A stretch of 29,270 nt of DNA from positions 1 through 29,270 of the forward strand of contig LXFE01000129.1 of the NCBI GenBank assembly GCA_001929475.1, written 5' to 3'. Under the pieces are notes generated by a model. That model had not been told where the DNA came from. It did no database searches and worked only from the letters and a program-made list of their open reading frames with translations. This stretch comes from Neolecta irregularis DAH-3 (lineage: Eukaryota > Ascomycota > Neolectomycetes > Neolectales > Neolectaceae). Shown piece by piece: positions 1 through 10,434 of the stretch. Position numbers and translations under genes: made by a program. Position 1 is the stretch's first letter; each line of letters begins with the position of its first letter.

Positions 1-1
1 A

Positions 2-616
2 CAAGGCGATATGATTAAATACATGGACAAATACTGGCTATCGAATACCGGCGACAATGACGGTTTTTGGACTCACGGTAAACAAAATGTCTACAGAATA
101 TTTGACAAATAGAGTTTAATAAACACGGCACATGTGTCTCGACAATCGATCCCTCTTGTATACAATCATATTCAGCAGGGGCCGAAGTTTTCGCATTTGT
201 CAATGCAACAATAAATCTCTTCAACACACTCGACTCGTTTAAAGCTCTCAAGGACGAAAATATCATTCCAAATTCACAACTTCAATACAACTTATCTTCG
301 GTAAATGAAGCATTGAAGAAAGTTACAGGCGTGATTCCAACTGTGCAATGCCAAAGTGGAGGAATCAAGGAAATCTGGTATTATTTTCATGGTATGCTCA
401 TGTATAAATCTATTTGTTTTAAATGTCCTAGTGAATGGAAGCATCATCGACGGAGATTTCAAGGCCTTTCAATCATTGGGACGAAGTAATTGCCCTTCTC
501 AAGTTCGATTTCCCCCAAAAAAACACCACAATTCCTCAGTGCCAACTATTTCTAACGGAACAGACAGTTTTCTTAAAAATATTTATTTCTTTTTCTTTGG
601 CAGATTCTTGTGTTAA
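2..616 (+). CDS. Ribonuclease T2 family, 3' part (5' end outside window)
   Basis: Secreted or vacuolar endoribonuclease that cleaves RNA through 2',3'-cyclic phosphates. Exons 2-77, 113-391 and 432-616, with introns 78-112 and 392-431 (GT-AG). Joining 77 to 113 creates the second active-site block (FWTHEFNKHGTC), with the catalytic His, Glu, Lys and His of the family; unspliced, this block is broken by a stop. The second join gives the conserved C-terminal strand (EIWYYFHV) and the CPS...PPK end. The first active-site block (HGLWP) must lie left of the window, so the gene is 5'-partial. After the usual domain end there is a 35-residue tail, partly hydrophobic (about residues IYFFFFGRFLC); an unseen last intron is possible. 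The family assignment is strong; the tail is uncertain. Confidence 0.85.
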
Positions 617-958
617 AACATTACCTTTCTTTTAATCTCGATAGAAAGATAAGAAACTAAAGTGCGTCTCTTTACTTGATCACATAAGAGAAAGTAACCT
701 TCAAGCCGAGTTTAATATGATCGTGCCTGTATCAACTGATCCCATTTTTGAACCAAGATGCGAAAGAAATGTAGAGTTATAACCATATCTATCATGATAT
801 TCCTGCTCGCCTGTTCATAGCGTCTATCTAATACATACAAAAATGCATCTCAAAAGAGAAAAAGATGAGGACGCAGCCTTGTACCAACGTAAAAAAACCC
901 AATCCCCCAAAACGAAAAAAGAGAGATTAAAACAAAGGAATAGCGGAAAGAAAGGGCG
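617..958. other. Convergent intergenic region
   Basis: These 342 bases separate the RNase T2 stop from the LIM gene stop, so the region should hold both 3' UTRs. It is AT-rich with A-runs around 890-940. I see no gene, repeat or RNA structure in it. Confidence 0.5.
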
Positions 959-3020
959 TTAAATAGCACCTAATTTTCCAAAGTTTCTTAGAGTCTCAGC
1001 GTGGAAGGAGCCAATTGGAGCAGTCAATCGTTTCCGGCCCTTTTTAATGAAATCCCAACATTGTCTAATGAAATTATTAAAATGATAAAAAGTGGAATGT
1101 ACCTGCAATAAAGTTTCATAGTACCATCTTCGATTTCATTTAATGCGCAAGAATCCATCTTTTTTTTACATTCACTGCAAGCGCGACATTTTTCATGCCA
1201 TTTGGTACCGTGAGGACCTGGTTTTTGTTCAAAGTATGTAATTGTAACATGACACGCTGGACATTTTTCAGCCGCGCCAAGACGAGGGAGAGGACGATCG
1301 CGGGAGGCAAAGATGGATGAGGCGGGGGAAATGGGGATTTCAAAGTTTTGTAAAGATGCTCTCGGGTCTGTTTGGAGGCGAAGATGAGGGACGATCTTTG
1401 GCACGCACTGCAATGTTAGTGAAGATAGAGAGAGTGCAATTTCATACGTGTACGTGGTAATATTTACCTGAGTAATTGACGTATTTAGTTTCTTCGAATG
1501 AGTCTTTACAGCCATCACAAGTGAAACAAGTTTTATGATAACGACTTCCATCGAGGAGGGTGACAGTGGTTCCTTTGAGTGTCTCGTTACACTTTTTGCA
1601 GTCTACTGAAGATTTTGTGGCATCTCCGAATGTTACAGTCTTGCTTCGACCATGGGTAGGCCTCCACGATAACAAATTCTGGCGAGTGGGACTAACGACA
1701 CCGTATTGTTTAGTCGGACTTCTTGGGATACCAATGGGGGAAGGTGAACGAGGAGTAAAGGCACTCATTAGTTGATTATTTAATCCTCCGGTGTAAGTAG
1801 ACGATCGATTCATTGTATTTGGGTCTGAATCATCAGTACAATGTAGCGGAGCCTGATCTTGAAGAGACGGAGAGGATGAAGATGGTCTGATAGTAGGCGA
1901 ATTTCGACGGGGCCGTCGTTCAGCCAAATATGCAGCACTTTGAGGATCTTCATCCTTGTTAAATATCGACATTCTATTCTGCACTGGAACGACACGTAAA
2001 GAACGCGGTGAAGCGCCAACAATTGGCTTTCGAATGACGGATGCATCAGAATGGCTTCGCAAGTGACTTAGCCCGCCAGACTCGACCGTTTAGTCATTTT
2101 CGCATAGTAAAGGAAAATACCAATGTATCAGAGCAAGCATGCTTCGTACAAGACGTATTCGGCGAACCAAATCCTGCTCTCCATGATCTATCAGGAGATC
2201 CAGGACTACTTTCTCCGCACATGATCTCGGCACATTCCTTCTTCTCAACCAAAGTGTTATCCAAAGATCTTTCGGATTCATTTTTCCCGGAGCGATTATC
2301 AGTCTTGCAGTGAATTGGAGTATATCCTTCCAAAGCGCCATTCTTGGACAAGCAGACTTGACAACAGGGTTGGCTTTGCATATTCACTGTCGGCGATTTC
2401 GAAAGATCGATATTACAGAATGAACATTGAAAGCAATCCTAGGGAATCAATCAATCAACCTGGCGATACGTGATGCTACCATATGCCAAACTTTACGACC
2501 GTGTTCAATACTATCTTTAATTACTAGATCATCGCAAGATTCGCTGAAAGATGAATCAGTTAAATCGAGAAAAAGGGGGATACTTGCCAGTATCCTTTTG
2601 CTTTTCTTTGTTGACATGCCGTGCAATACTTTGTAGAAGATGAGGAACTCTGGTATCCAGGGATAACCTGTCGAAAAGTCAATAATGAAACGATCAGCAT
2701 TGTACTTGTTGAGGAAAACGAATGCAACAGGCGGTACAATTCCATTCCCCCGGGTTTGCATTTCCAGAATCCAAGAGATCATCGTTATCAACTACATTTG
2801 AAAGGGTTGATTCGCCGTTGACTTGAGTGGTATACCTATGGACGGGCGTCATCAGCCGCAATTCAGCCAAGGCGTCATACTTTTGTTTCCAACGGTCATT
2901 GGGGGAAAGCGTATCCGCGGGATCGGAGAATTGAGAGAACCCTTGAACAGGTCGACCGTAGCATTTTCCACAACGATCACCGACAACGATATCTCCACAA
3001 CTGCGACAAAAAGCGGTCAT
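959..3020 (-). CDS. Triple LIM-domain protein
   Basis: Predicted 606 aa from seven exons: 3020-2706, 2667-2588, 2543-2480, 2438-2121, 2080-1448, 1407-1103 and 1064-959. The N-terminus (TAFCRSCGDIVVGDRCGKC) and residues near 98-124 carry CxxC pairs. LIM1 starts at about residue 132 (CESC...WHMDCFQCSFC...CCQVC), LIM2 at about 420 (CKKC...YHKTCFTCDGC...HVHC), and LIM3 at about 519 (CPAC...WHEKCRACSEC...CRQC). A Ser/Arg/Pro-rich linker lies between LIM1 and LIM2. LIM domains bind Zn and mediate protein contacts; fungal multi-LIM proteins of the paxillin/Pxl1 type act on Rho signalling and actin, which is only an analogy here. The intron 2544-2587 is GC-AG (donor GCAAGT); using it restores the first Cys pair of LIM1. 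All phases close. The precise orthology is not assigned. Confidence 0.88.
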
Positions 3021-3288
3021 TTGTGAAAAAGTTGGATAATGGAGGGGGTGGATCTTAAAGGAGAAGGTCAAGTTGTTTGTGTTTGAGATAAAACTAGAAA
3101 AGTAAACAAACAGAGTGCACGTGTAGTTGTTTTGTGTTTGAGACAAAAACAAAACTAGAAAGGTAACCAACGTGTACGTGTAGCTTTAGTATAGTATCAA
3201 GGAAACAAATGGCTACACTAAACCCCAAAGTTCAGATCCCAAAATACACGAAAAATTGTAAAAATGATTAAAAGAGCAGGTTCGGCTG

Positions 3289-4325
3289 CTACTTCCACGG
3301 GCGTTTAATCGTTGTCGACGTTGTATTTGCAGAGGGAGGGCGACCTGGGGGACTAGGAGCTTTCATTAGTCGATGATATTCATTGACAATTACCAGGCTG
3401 TCTGACAAGTGGACGTATTTTACGGGGAGTGCGCTTGGCTAGTCGAGTTAGTGGCGCACAACAGGCAAGAAAAGTATACCTTCTTTTGCTCTTTTCTGTT
3501 TAGATAGTTGCAATTTCCTTTTATTTGATTCCCTCGTTTGTGCATCGCTGTTGTCAGGACACGTTTCAAGTTGGCACAGCATACATGATAGGCTGATATA
3601 CGGCTTTTGCTTCGTGGACTGGTTCCAGATCTGAAGGTTCACGTGTGGTTCTGGAATTGATTTCTGGAAGGGCTCTAGGAGGCTTGTGGGGACTAGTTGG
3701 GGGTCGATGCAAGCGGATCCGCTTTGCGCTATGTTGGGGGAGCTCTTCTGTTTGTTGACGTTTCTGGAGGGGTGCGGGAGTATTAATTTCCCCGCGATTA
3801 CATTTCCGTTTGGCAGCGTAATGTGTGGTAATCGAGTCCATGCTGTGATTTAGTGCTGCGAAGATGAAAGCAATACCTTGAAAAAGTATTTGAATGAAGC
3901 TTTCCAAACCTGTCTGGGTGTGAGAAGTCAAAGGTGGATGTCTGAGATGCAAAGCTCGTAAAGATTGGGATTTTGTCTACAAGGGTTAGGACACGAGGGA
4001 ACGGATTGTAGGCACTCTTGGCTCTGATGGACAGTTCGGCCATTACCTGATCTTCTGCCGAGGGTTGGCATGGCTGTGGAAAAAGGCCGGGTATTTGCGT
4101 GAATATTTTCTGGCGGTCTGCGGGCGGGCAGGCATCTCTGAGGGGCGAGGCGGGCTCTGGAGGCATTGCAGAGGGAGCAAGGGGCGCCGCCGCTGGCTGC
4201 TGCTGCTGCTGCACTCCCAGTCCTTTTGCAGCCGGTGTTTTTGCAGCCAGTTTTTTTGCAGCCGGCGGTTTTGCAGCCAGGACAAGCAGCTGCGCCGTAA
4301 TCTGCGTACTCTGCGGATCAGCCAT
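3289..4325 (-). CDS. Basic proline/alanine-rich protein, function unknown
   Basis: Exons 4325-4047, 3976-3910, 3855-3585, 3547-3480, 3438-3394 and 3359-3289 join in phase to 266 aa. The last three introns have good donors and branch sites (CTGAC, CTAAC, ACTAAT), so the 3' half is well supported. The N-terminus is Ala/Lys/Pro/Gln-rich and encoded by a four-copy 15-bp repeat near 4205-4280. The C-terminal half is rich in Lys/Arg/Pro (KRKLQLSKQKR, KRTPRKIRP, SPPGRPPSA), which suggests a nuclear, nucleic-acid-binding or scaffold protein. I recognise no domain. The start is doubtful: the ATG at 4325 is the first good one in the linked frame, but all three frames are open upstream in a GC-rich stretch to about 4516. 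An additional 5' exon is possible. Confidence 0.45.
4205..4280 (-). repeat. 15-bp tandem repeat inside the basic-protein gene
   Basis: Four imperfect copies of a 15-base unit beginning CTGCAAAA on the minus strand encode Ala-Ala-Lys-containing steps (PPAAK KLAAK TPAAK GLG) in the frame that joins to the downstream exons. The same bases read as Gly-Cys-Lys or Leu-Gln steps in the other two frames, so repeat expansion has not closed any frame. Confidence 0.7.
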
Positions 4326-4569
4326 TGCCACAATCCGCACACGACTGCCACGCCTGCACTGCGAATGCCGCAGCGCCGGCACAGCGCCAGCAACTGGCTG
4401 CGCTTCGCCATCCCGCTCCGCAGAAGCCGCACCTCGCTCTCGGCAGGCCGCCGCGGCCCTTGCGCGTGGTGGAGAGGCATTGCATGATTCCTCCCGCCCG
4501 AGCCTATTCCCTCCACGCCTCTTGCCTCTTTAGGCTAGCTCCGCCTATCGTTGCATCTCTTGGGCAATA

Positions 4570-4745
4570 CCCATAAGCTGTTGCTGTTGCTGCTACTCCT
4601 GCTGCTGCTCCTACTCCTGTTATTCCTACTCCTGTTACTCCTACTCCTGTTATTCCTGTTACTCCTACTCCTGTTATTCCTGTTACTCCTACTCCTGCTA
4701 CTCCTACTCTTGCTACCCTACTACTCCTACTCCTGTGACTCCTGT
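4570..4745. repeat. Degenerate trinucleotide/hexanucleotide microsatellite
   Basis: A run built from CTG, CTC, CTA, CTT and ATT triplets, with a longer recurring unit containing CCTACTCCTGTTATT. It lies between the basic-protein gene and Ku80 and includes the Ku80 stop codon and its last few codons. A plus-strand poly-Leu reading frame across it is a by-product of the repeat. Confidence 0.8.
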
Positions 4746-7234
4746 TGTTCCCGAATCACCCTTCCCAGCGCCTCCCGGTCGCCCCCAAGCTTCCCAGACC
4801 CGATATCCCTTTCAAACTCCCGCAGAAACCCTTCAAACTCGTGTCCCTTCTTCTCCTACCTCCTTCAAGACTCTCCTTAATAGGCACATACCTCTATCGC
4901 TCTCTCTCGAAACACTTTCAGTGCTTCAATCACCTTGTCGTAATTGCTGCTTGAGAAGCTCGTCTCCACCAGACTCGGCAGCACAACCTTCAATTGTGCA
5001 CTCGCTAACAATCAGCCCATTATTCTTGATCCCATGTTACCCCGATCAAACTGACCTGAATTCTCGAGCATCCTTTGAAAATCACCAGCAGGGTCCTCAT
5101 ATCCTATTTCCCTAGTCTCCTGCCGGTCTCTTTTAATCTCGGCTCCTTTAGAAAGAGTCTCTTCCACATCTAGTCCTGAAAGTGGCTTGTTCCCTTGAAC
5201 TTGCTCCATCTTGCGTTTCTTAGACTTTGGTGGAACTGAAAAATGTCAGCATCTGCATTCTCTCATTCTCCTCACCTTTCTTCACATTACTAGCAATCTT
5301 CAATCTCCCCAGCGCTTCTGCAGACCGCTCCACAACATCTGCAGGCATTTGGAAAAGTGATTGAACTATCCTAGGTAGTTCCGGGAGAGTATCATCCCGA
5401 TGAATAGCACGATGGAGAATGGCTCGTCTGATATTGCCAAGCACTGGGTTATAGTTGTTTTCACACCGGAATAGTTGAATCTCGCTACAACGTTATCGAA
5501 AAATCTCCCAGTGTTTTGCTACCTTTCTGTACCTTTGCTCAGGTCCAAAGAGTCCACATAGTCACTCATCGCGTCCAATTGCTGTTGATTCGGAATATGC
5601 GGATGTTGCGACAAAATCTCGCCTTTGATATTCTTCACCCGATCAAGGGAAGCAAATTTATAATGCCGACAATCTTCTGCAAAAGGCGCCTAAGTTAAAT
5701 AGTCATAACTTTAAAAAGAAGTAACCTCTGCTTCCACCAGACAAGCGACTCCTTCAGTCAGAAACGGACATAATACCACAAGAGTCGGTGATTGATCATC
5801 TTTCTTGACAAGCCGTGCAAGTGCATAATACCCTTGCTCGTAAAGCGCTTTACAGAGACTCGACAGGGCAACCTGAGCTCGCACATTGGTTTTTTCGGGA
5901 AATATGAATTGGGTGTTGGACATGAATAAATATCTCGGAAACCAAATGGTCAGTTGCAAAGTCTAGGATAGCAACGAGTACCTGATCTTCGCTTACAAAT
6001 CCAATGATCTCATACCCTTTTTTGCACGGATATTGGAGCAGACTCTCTTCTTCCTGACTGATCGGAACGATACTTTTTCCATACTTGAAACCTTTGTGAA
6101 CATCATCCTTGTCAATTTCTTCATCAGGCTCATTTGGGCCTGCTGCAGGTATCCGGTATATCCGATGCTGCTCAACTTTATGTGTTTTGAGGTCTTCATC
6201 TACGGAATCCGTCAGAGGCGCTCGTAATTCAGCACTATAACTTTGGGTCGTCGGTGCAGCTTGAACGCGGGTAGCTAAATATCTATTGATTGCAATAGAC
6301 AGACTTTCCGGGTCATCTGGATTTCCAATAGTTAGGTTTCCGGAATATGTCGAGGTGGACCGTGTCACTTCGACATCGGGATCTTCAAGACCATCAACAA
6401 GTTCATTTACAGTGATAAAAGTTCCTGCAGAGATTCGGCATATCCTTCGGTAAATTTCCTCATTCACCCTTTTTACAGACGGTTTATCTTCCTCTTTGAC
6501 TCCGTATTCAGGGTCGTCAAAATCAACACCACTTGAAAATCAATCACAGATTGATAGAAAGATGGTACCATATCACTAATTCAATTTGATTCCCCTGAAG
6601 TCGTTGATTAATGAGGTCCCAATCATCCGGATCAGCAGGACCTTTGCCATCCGTCACAAGATATATTTTCCGATCATATTTCTTCTGTTTGCAATAATCT
6701 TCAATCAATTGAATAGCAATACATATCGCTGAAATAGCTAGAAATTAATCATCAATTGTCAAGAATCTAACATACCGTCGCCCTCATTATTAACTAAACT
6801 CACTTGTAATTCTTCCTGTAAATATTGTAACATTCTCATACTCGGCCTTGTACAATTCAACTTTTGTTTTTCCATGAGAAAGAGTTCATACTTTTGTATT
6901 GGACTCAGAACAGAAATGTGTTCGTATCCCGCTCTTTTGTCTTCCTTAATGGGAACATCAGTCCCTACAAAATCAATAATCATCAATCAGCCAAGCAAAT
7001 TAACCAATAGTCCTGAATGCAATAACACCCAACTCGTCAGTAGCCCGTGCAGATAAAATCTGTAAAGTTTAAAGTTTTCAAAACCATAAATTCGCGCACC
7101 TTCCTTCCAATTTTATTCCAAACGAATTTTAGACTCCAGTCTAGATTATTTTCAGTCCGATCAACCCCAACTTCTGCCATAGAATGACCGATATCAATAA
7201 CAAACATATCAGCTTTCTTGGTCCAGTTTGCCAT
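4727..7234 (-). CDS. ku80: Ku80, DNA end-binding subunit of the Ku heterodimer
   Basis: Pairs with Ku70 to ring DNA ends in non-homologous end joining and at telomeres (YKU80, N. crassa mus-52). Eleven exons: 7234-7100, 7059-7005, 6964-6776, 6737-6569, 6531-5997, 5962-5726, 5689-5523, 5484-5276, 5235-5041, 5004-4892 and 4855-4727, giving 710 aa, the usual fungal length. The N-terminal vWA-like domain starts ADMFVIDIGHSMAE and continues through ICGVDFDDPEYG. The Ku core contains HKGFKYGKSIVPIS and the YEIIGF strand. NNYNPVLGNIRRAILHRAIH follows, then a nuclear-localisation-like PPKSKKRK. The C-terminal arm holds DKVIEALKVFRERAIE and FLREFERDIGSGKLGGD. Least certain joins: intron 5963-5996 (donor GTAAGC) and intron 5005-5040, where a donor 15 nt upstream is also in phase. 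The stop lies inside a microsatellite. Confidence 0.95.
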
Positions 7235-7669
7235 GACTCGGGTAAGTGCAGGATAAATAACAAGTAGTTAGACAACGGTTGACGAATTTACCGAATTTAC
7301 GTCACGTTTCTTCGTGTTACCGGCTGAATTATGCCTAGATTATGTACACAAATTCTGGTTTACTGTCCCCGGTCTTTTCGGAAACCTGCATTCTCATCTT
7401 TGTGAAGCAGGAACGACAGTTAAATTGGGCAATGAGTGATATTCATACTTGCTCTGGATTTAGGGCATAGTTCATAGTTATTTCAAGTGAACAAGATCTT
7501 GAGAAAATCTCATTTTCCATTCAATGAATTTTATATTTTAAATAGAACTCGAATATTGTCTATAGATATTTACATATATATTGCTACATAAAGAGTTACC
7601 ATCCACGAATAACAAAGACCCATAACTAAAGACATTTCCAGCTATAAGCGGCAGATAATTCAATATGGC
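7235..7669. other. Intergenic region between Ku80 and the first regulator
   Basis: It should hold the Ku80 promoter and the 3' UTR of the downstream regulator gene. Apart from the candidate CRE site I see only AT-rich sequence (7520-7620) and no coding exon. Confidence 0.4.
7297..7304 (-). promoter_or_regulatory. Possible CRE-type bZIP site upstream of Ku80
   Basis: The minus strand reads TGACGTAA, a match to the ATF/CREB consensus, 63 bases before the Ku80 start codon. One 8-mer can occur by chance, so this is only a candidate site. Confidence 0.2.
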
Positions 7670-10434
7670 CTACAATCCGTAAAATGGGTCTGATTTAAGT
7701 ATACTAGAAATATGGTACTGCTTCAAGTCATCCATAAATAAATTGGGGGTATATTTCATGCTGCTGGAGTCAACGGCTTTTTCCGGATTAATGAAACATA
7801 AATCATCATTACTAAATGGCCATGGTGAAAATGCTGCTGTCGATGGGGTGTTTCCAGAAAGTGAAAACCATTCGCTAGGCTGGAGCTTGGGAAGTGTCTC
7901 AATTCTCAAAAGGTCGAGTTGACCAGAAGGGTTCCGCGCGAGGTTAAATGATTGTAAATCGTCCGGGATATTCCCAGTCGAGACCGAGGGCTCTTCAGAC
8001 TTCGATTTTCCCGTGGAATTTGGCTTCTTATCGTTGGTAGCAGCTGTATTTGTTTCCTGAATTTGCAGAGCAATGGAAATAAGTTTTTCGATACGTAATA
8101 CAACTTGCGTAGATTCCCAACTTTTGCTCTTGTATTTCGTTCGGATGTACGAGATTGAGTCTCTCATCAACTCGATGTCACCTTTCGAGGATAATTCGGA
8201 AGGATTCTTTGTAATACTGGTGAAAAGAATCATATCAGAGATGTAAAGATAAGTGATATCGAGCCAACCCTGATTAGATTACCAACGCTTAAGAAGGGGT
8301 AAACCAAAGACGAGGCGAAGAGCAATCTAGAGACTGACTGAGTAGCTGGATGATCTGACGAGCCGCTTCAAGACATATAGAAGGGCCCGCAAGTAATTGA
8401 GAATGTTTATGTACTCCAGCAGAAGTAGGAACTTTATGATTTCCTCTTCCCCACGAAAGTAACAGACTTTGCTGATGAAGGATGATTAGAGTATGATGAT
8501 ATCTAAAGTTAGTGTGATAGGTCAAAAATAATATTCGATACATCAGTTGCGTATAAACTAAAAGCGAGCAAATTGATTTCGAAGGTGCACTAGTCAAAAG
8601 AATTTGCGGGCCACAGTTTTCATGCCACTTAAGATTAGAAAGCAAAAGGATCTAGAATTATACAGCTGTGACCTCATTGTCTATTGTAATAACATGGTCA
8701 TTCATGATTTCAATATCTTTATCAGTACGAATAACCCTGTACACTTTCTTTTGGATTTTCGACTGAATCTGAGCAATCTTTATGAGATGTATGAACATCT
8801 TCAATTGTTTACTGCATGTATTTTCTCCAGGGAAAATGCCATCTTTGGTGATGCAATTGTAATCGGCTTCGTAGGGCAGGCGTTGATCAATATCGTCATC
8901 CTGGAGAATGCTCGGAAGTCCCACAACGCTCGAAAAATATTTGTCCAACATATATATCGTCCAAAATGTTACACGACGTTCCTGGGATTCAATCGGATTA
9001 AAGTTCCAACCTTCGCCATGACGATGTAGACCTACTAAAAGAGACGATTGAACAATCATCCCCAAAGCCACCCAGCAGGGCCTTGGGTTGGTATGCACAG
9101 GCATATAAATCAGCTTTTGTCATATATATGTGTGAAAAAGAGGAGTTTACTGCGAGTGTAAGACACCTAACTGCCTTGTAGTTTCGTATCATAACGAGTT
9201 CATTTTGCATGTTCCATACTGCATCGGACCATTTGGAAGACATAATTTCCAATTCCTTCCGAAGGCTTAACCCTTGCTCTACGGCATACAACTGTGCGCC
9301 TACAGCCAAAACCTGGTTTCTCAGTTTCTCTCCAGTAAGAGATTAACCGTGAGATAAGTCCCCAGCCATACAGGATCCATCATGGTGTTAGCATCTTTCC
9401 AACTATTTTCAAATTCCTCAAGAAAAGCCGAAGCATGAAACATAGGGGAGATAACGTTTGTAATTTCGAGAAAGTCTAAAAGTGTCAGGGATGATTATGG
9501 ATCATTCGGGCTATGCATTTGACGAAGATGTCTGCGACATTCCTGCTTGGCAAAAGAGCAAACATGGCTGTGTGATCATATTTGACTTGACTACTTCTTG
9601 CGTTCGATAATCCTTTGGCCAGATCACTCATGATATCACGATTGGGCAGATATTTTTGAACCTGCTCTCCAGCTTCTGAAAACATTGATACAATAGAATG
9701 TGATCCTATGACTTGCTCAGCCGAGGTATAACCGCGGAGAAATATCATACCAATGTACCTAGTAGAGCAGCCATCCTCCTTGAGAAGCAGACCATCAAAA
9801 CTGTCCGACAAAGCTTCGACTACCGTGATCTCCTTAATCATTTCAGGGCCTTTGTCTTTGGAACGATTGTTGGATAAGTCTGATCGGGGGGATTCCTGGA
9901 TCAGAGATTCTCTCGGTGAAGAATGTCGAGTCTTCTCGGCTCTCTTCGAATTCCCAACGATCAGATCGATCTCTGTGGCCATGTTTGGTACCAGCTCTTT
10001 GATTAGTGATTCCATACGTTCGAGTCGTTCCTAGATTGAGATAAAATAATCAGAAGGAAAATACTTCCAAAGATTGCACATATTTTGGCCTGCAATTATT
10101 AGTTTGAAGAAAAAATCACTAATACTTACCCTTTTTGCGGGTACTTCTTTGGTTCATCTATGAACGTACATGGCATGTCATTATGCAGGCAGCTTGCACA
10201 TGGACTGAAACCGTCACACTGGGACCTCAGTGAGACCGGAACGCAGGACAGGTAAACTTTTCATACCTTTACCTTGCGCTTCTATTGTCCGTTAGCAAGT
10301 CAAATAAATCGCCATCGGGGGGATACCCGACAAAGATCGCATGCTCTAGTGATCTTATTTCTTTTTGTATCAAATTGCTGATGGCTCCCTGGGTCATCTG
10401 AACCTGAGGGGAGATTGAGTCGATCGATTTCCAT
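7670..10434 (-). CDS. Zn(II)2Cys6 transcription factor, copy 1 (3' splice defect)
   Basis: Nuclear regulator with an N-terminal zinc cluster (CDLCRKRKVKC...CASCLHNDMPC, residues about 32-57), a coiled-coil linker (YVQSLEERLERMESL) and a fungal_trans region (GLHRHGE...RRVTFWTIYMLDKYFSSVVGLPS...DDDIDQRLP). Exons: 10434-10327, 10281-10267, 10218-10130, 10089-10065, 10030-9751, 9705-9517, 9475-9348, 9312-9151, 9113-8664 and 8627-8305, then the last exon from about 8269 or 8264 to 7670. The intron 9476-9516 needs a GC donor (GCATAG). The final intron does not close in frame with its AG at 8270: that join reaches a stop after 13 further codons. The C-terminal coding stretch, homologous to copy 2, needs a start at 8264 after TTG. 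It therefore encodes either about 787 aa by a non-canonical acceptor or a protein shortened by roughly 195 aa. Target genes are unknown. Confidence 0.8.

Noticed and set aside
4551-4880. Plus-strand poly-leucine open frame
   Set aside because: It is a by-product of the CTG/CTC/CTA microsatellite and then runs antisense over the Ku80 3' exons.
5963-5981. A 19-nt intron in Ku80 after SEDQ
   Set aside because: It is too short to splice. Moving the donor to GTAAGC at 5996 gives a 34-nt intron in phase and keeps the conserved block.
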